Shown: piece by piece, positions 60,650 through 64,000 of the stretch
Numbering within the stretch: the stretch's first letter is position 1
Layout: each line of letters opens with the position of its first letter
Assembly (NCBI RefSeq): GCF_014898055.3
Contig: NW_023602073.1
Coordinates: 80,146,678-80,210,677 of the forward strand
Source: Talpa occidentalis
Taxonomy: Eukaryota > Chordata > Mammalia > Eulipotyphla > Talpidae
DNA length: 64,000 nucleotides
Direction of reading: 5' to 3'
The notes under the pieces: generated by a model
Databases searched by the model: none
What the model was told of the DNA's origin: nothing
What the model saw: the letters and a program-made list of their open reading frames with translations, nothing else
Program-made: the position numbers and the translations under genes

Positions 60650-62100
60650 CTTTTGTTTTAATGGCTAAGTTTCCGTTTTTGTCAAATTATGCTGTAGATA
60701 TATCAAAGAGGTGAAATATTAGTTGTGCTATATATAGGTTCTTTTTAAAATAATAAGTTTTTAAAAACATGACAGTTATTCTTAGTTGGAAGCTCTGAAC
60801 CAGTTATTGTTGATTGAAGTACAAAGTTAATTAATGAGGTCAAAGTTCTGATTTCTATAGGTGGCCCATATAGGAGGCCAGTTAGCTTCACACAGAAAGT
60901 GTTGCCCTAATGTAATGAATTGTACCCAGTTAGATTCATGAACAGCTATTTTTCAAATCTCAAATTTCTGTACTTGCTTATAACAGGAGATAGGTAAAGT
61001 TCAAATTATACCCACTTATGGGAAAAGAAAAACAAAAACATGTGGTGCATTTTCCTATCTAGGACAGGCCATCAGCATTCTTTTGAAAGTGTTTTTTAAA
61101 ATAGTTTATAAAAAAGTATTTTAATAATTTTCAATTTATTGTATTGAATATTTCAGATTATCTTAAAGAATAAGTGTTTGCTTACATCTACATTTACTAT
61201 ATTGTTTCAGTGCATTATCTGAAATTAACATTTTTATTAAAAATGCATTTCTGGCTTTAAAACATTAATGTTTTATGAACTTATTAGATATATATGTGTT
61301 GGCGTTCTTAAATTACATAACCTATATAAAAACAATAAATGATTTGTAATATGTTAGGCATCTCTACTCTCATGCATAAGTAATTGGTGAATCTTAAAAA
61401 TTAGAGCCATTATGTATATTTTTGAATCAGAAAAAACATCATCCAAAGAATGTAAATATTAAGTTTATACCTAAAACATATCCTCTTTCTTCAACTTTCT
61501 AAACTAAAATATATATTACGAAAATCATCTGAGTAAATACTCCTATTTCATGAACATGAAGCTGAACTTTATATTTCAATTTTCCCTAAAAGAAAAATAT
61601 AAGTAGATGAACTATTTCATATTCCTAAAATTATTTTAATTTCCTTCATAATGCTACACATAACAATATTTGTAGATGCTGATTTTTTTTTTTTAAAGGG
61701 TATTAGATTATGTCTAGCCAGGAAGATTAAATAGAATGTACACTACTCTTCCTTTGTATTTTCATTATTATGTCAGTGAAATCAAGCAAACCCAAGGAGA
61801 ATTCAAGTGGTGGGTTCTCACCAGCATACTTACCATTGCAGAACAAAACTCAAAAACAGACACATGAGAAAAAATAATAATAACGGGGTTAAGAAATTTA
61901 CAGGTGAAAGATGGTTGCTGGCTCCCTCAGCAGAGGAAGCAGGAAGCAGCCACACAAGGGGAGGTGGTGTGGGTGGTGGTGGGGGGAAGCTGGCCTACCT
62001 AGCCTAGGGAATATGCTAGAACTAGTCAAGGAAATGGAGGGTTAAGTAGGCCACCCTCTATCTTTTAGAATCACTGTAACAAAAGAGTTTCCATAATTTT
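60650..62100. other. No gene recognised; G-rich patch at 61955
   Basis: Mostly AT-rich and unassigned. A G-rich run at about 61955-61987 (GGGGAGGTGGTGTGGGTGG then TGGTGGGGGG) stands out, directly upstream of the family D LTR. Confidence 0.45.
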
Positions 62101-62107
62101 GTCAAAG

Positions 62108-62698
62108 TGTAACAGGGTGGGGCCCAGGAAAACGGGAGGTTCCAGGTTGCCTGCCCCAACCAAGGGAGAGTGGAGCTGAGCAGGGAGGAGGAGAAGCTGG
62201 AGAGGAAACTGAAGAAGGAAGGAAGCAAGATAGAGAACAAGAAGGAGACTTGGAGGAAGCACACGGAACAGGTGTGCACTTGCTTCTTGGTCCTGGACTG
62301 ATTGACACAAATGTGGGTGAGAGACCCGTGGGGAGGTTCACATTGGCAGCTTTTATCTTGATTTTGCTTTTGCTCTTTTCCTCCCAGACTTGTCGGGCTG
62401 TTTCTGAGCCTTTTCTGTGGGTCCCCCTGGAGGGTGATTTAGATTTGTGGCAGGCTTTGGGGCCTTGCTCTGGACCAATCCTGTTTGGATGGACTTTTGC
62501 CCACGAGGGGATGGGTGACTTTGGGTGCTTGATTTAGTAATTACATTTTCTGTCTTTTCTGTATTGTACATGAATTGTATTAAAATTCCTTTCCATTAAA
62601 GGTCTTACATGTTTTGTCTTGATGTGGCGGATGACAGAACCTGTTTAAAGCAGGCAGGTTTGGGGATTCTGGGGTGCCCCTCTCCCTGCTCTGTAACA
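62108..62698 (+). mobile_element. Solo LTR, family D, with 4 bp TSD
   Basis: A 591 bp LTR begins TGTAACAGGGTGGGG and ends CCTGCTCTGTAACA. AAAG occurs immediately outside both ends (62104-62107 and 62699-62702). A G/A-rich GAAGAAGGAAGGAAG block is followed by GTGAGAGACCCGTGG, TTTCCTCCCAGACTTG and ATTAAAGGTCTTACATG (polyadenylation). It is better preserved and GC-richer than the copy at 39.1 kb. A 95-codon frame from 62250 lies entirely inside it and is not a gene. Confidence 0.9.
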
Positions 62699-62702
62699 AA
62701 AG

Positions 62703-63345
62703 TAAATAGATTAGATCATAGATGGAGTCACTCATGCTAAACTCATGCTTAACCAAGTCTCTAAGCTTGACTCTCAAAAAAAAAAGACAGGTCAGGGCCT
62801 CCCCTGGTGGCGGGGGTGGTTGAGCCCCACCCCGTGGGGCTGCCTGCAGCCTCTGCAGTTCTGGTTCGATCTGGGCCAGCCAGAAGGGGTCCCACATGGC
62901 ACAGCAGACCTCTCCTGCCGCCCGCTGCTCCCCTCAGCAGTGTTTCGTCGGTCTGCCTGTTCTGTTCCCCACTCTGTCTCTGGTGAATCCTCTCGCCGTC
63001 CTGCGCATCTGGCCTGTACCCCAGTTCTTGCATAAATAAGTAAATAAATCTTTTTTTTTTTTTTTTTTAAAGACCTAGGTCAATCAATCAGTGCTTAATC
63101 CTGCTCAGGTTTTCCTTTGGTTGATGTAAGGAAAGAAATCCTGCCTTAGCCAATCAACAAATGCTTAGTACAAGGTCCTTGTTCCCACTCACATGGGTCT
63201 GTAAAAATCTCTCCCTTTGTAAAACCCTTTGGTGCACCTTTCTCTCTGCCAGATTGGATGCTGCGCAATTCCTGAATTGTTGAATTCAAGCCTACTAGAC
63301 AGTAAATTGTCTTGGGAAATTTTTTCTTTTAATAATTATTATGGC
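62703..63345 (+). mobile_element. Candidate LTR remnant interrupted by a SINE
   Basis: The flanks of the SINE at 62795 join into a CAAT-rich block (CAATCAATCAGTGC, AGCCAATCAACAAATGC) followed by CTGTAAAAATCTCTCCC and a TTTTCTTTTAATAA end. This is LTR-like in order, but edges and target duplication are not visible. Confidence 0.35.
62795..63068 (+). mobile_element. SINE type B, head altered
   Basis: The head reads GGGCCTCCCCTGGTGGCGGG then GGTTGAGCCCCACCCCG. B box TGGTTCGATCTGGG is partly decayed, while the body and tail (CTGTACCCCAGTTCTTGCAT) are intact. TSD AAAGACAGGTCA (62783-62794) versus AAAGACCTAGGTCA (63069-63082), with a 2 bp difference. The T-run inside the tail is long (about 18). 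Confidence 0.9.
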
Positions 63346-63349
63346 ATTG

Positions 63350-64000
63350 GCAATTAGGTGCTTGAACGATGTTGAATTATATCCAAGTCTTTGATCCTAG
63401 AAAACATTCACAGTTGAAGAAATCTTCTATACTTTGTGTCTCAGGAAATACTTTACAACAAAGAAACACCTTTCCCACAGGATTTAGATAAGATTCAGGG
63501 ATGCTACCTTGTTTAACCAAGACAAAGCCAGACATAGACCATGCAAATTCTATTTTTTTACTTCATAAAGGATTAGCTGAACTGCTACTACCCTACTGAC
63601 CAATTAGAACAAAAGGCTTCTTACCTAAACATTAATACTCTCTTATCCCCCAGGCTCCTGAACTTTGACCTATCCTCAGCCAGAGTGACTGAGACAATAT
63701 TTAGCTTCCCCTAAATGCCATTTGGGAAAATAAATTGGCCCCGGGATTAAATATTCTGATATCCTATCTAATCAAGCCACTTACATTCACCTTTCTTCCC
63801 TATACTCAGTTCTTTGTTAGCCTTGTTTAAGCCTCTCTATAAAAGAAAAAAATAATACCTTTTACCTAAACCTGGAGACACATGCACATCTTATGATATG
63901 CTTATTTATGGTATTAATGTCTTGCCTGTTACAGTAATTCCTAGTCCTCCATTTTCATTGTCCCTTCTATTCTTTTGCAATTATCCTTATAAATTAAATT
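63350..64000. other. No gene recognised; possible further LTR remnant
   Basis: The block 63540-63960 has LTR-like wording (GACCAATTAGAACAAAAGGC, GGAAAATAAATTGGCC, CTCTATAAAAGAAAAA) but I cannot define ends or family. The window stops inside AT-rich sequence. Confidence 0.3.

Noticed and set aside
61955..61987. Possible G-quadruplex
   Set aside because: The run has only three blocks of three or more G with clear loops (GGGG, GGG and GGGGGG), the others being GG. It does not meet a strict four-run pattern, so only a weak or two-tetrad structure is possible.
62250..62537. A 95-codon plus-strand frame, GC-richer than average
   Set aside because: It lies fully inside the solo LTR at 62108-62698, has no recognisable domain, and the homologous LTR at 39.1 kb does not keep the frame intact.

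Overview
The window is a repeat-dense, AT-rich piece of a mammalian nuclear genome. I find no intact protein-coding gene, rRNA gene, functional tRNA gene or CRISPR array. It reads as intergenic or deep intronic DNA. Nearly everything recognisable is retrotransposon sequence: about 29 copies of one tRNA-headed SINE family, degraded L1 pieces, old MIR, MaLR and hAT relics, at least six solo LTRs, and one small LTR-internal-LTR element. Every reading frame over about 80 codons lies inside a SINE or LTR, or is broken.

Organism. L1 ORF2 fragments, MIR and an MLT1-type LTR make this a eutherian. The dominant SINE has a GGGCCTCCCYGGTGG start, A box TGGCGCAGCGG, B box GGTTCGATCCC, a pyrimidine-rich body and an (AATA)n tail. 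It does not match my recollection of primate, rodent, carnivore, horse, camelid or ruminant/cetacean SINEs. From memory it best fits a tRNA SINE of rhinolophoid (yinpterochiropteran) bats, such as a Rhin-1-like family. That is inference and needs a library search.

SINE types used below. Type A has a head with GGTTGAGCGCTGGG and an end with CTGACTGTACCCAGTGC. Type B has a head with GCACAAGGGGTTAAG and an end with CTGGCCTGTACCCCAGCTC followed by a TATGCATAAATA-like tail. Type A twice sits inside type B and never the reverse, so A is younger. Many copies have 10-18 bp target-site duplications (TSDs) and A-rich tails, as expected of L1-driven insertion.

Layout. 1-4.5 kb: nothing recognised. 4.5-8.4 kb: two L1 pieces in opposite orientation, a SINE and a MIR. 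11.5-17 kb: a SINE cluster with nested and serial insertions, an LTR candidate, and one exon-like stretch at 14.36 kb. 17-28 kb: L1 pieces, microsatellites, SINEs and a solo LTR at 22.1 kb. 28.7-32.3 kb: a minus-strand LTR element. 35.9-36.3 kb: an LTR-like element that shares the SINE body but not the SINE head. 39.1-45.4 kb: three solo LTRs, two forming an inverted pair. 46-52 kb: SINEs including a head-only copy, L1 pieces and a hAT relic. 56-64 kb: three more LTRs, an MLT1 and further SINEs.

The most interesting theme is modularity of the SINE. One locus (48.2 kb) carries only its tRNA head with clean TSDs. Another (35.9 kb) carries only body-like sequence, beginning at the predicted transcription start of an LTR-like promoter. 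Together they suggest the SINE arose by joining a tRNA-derived head to the 5' end of an LTR transcript.
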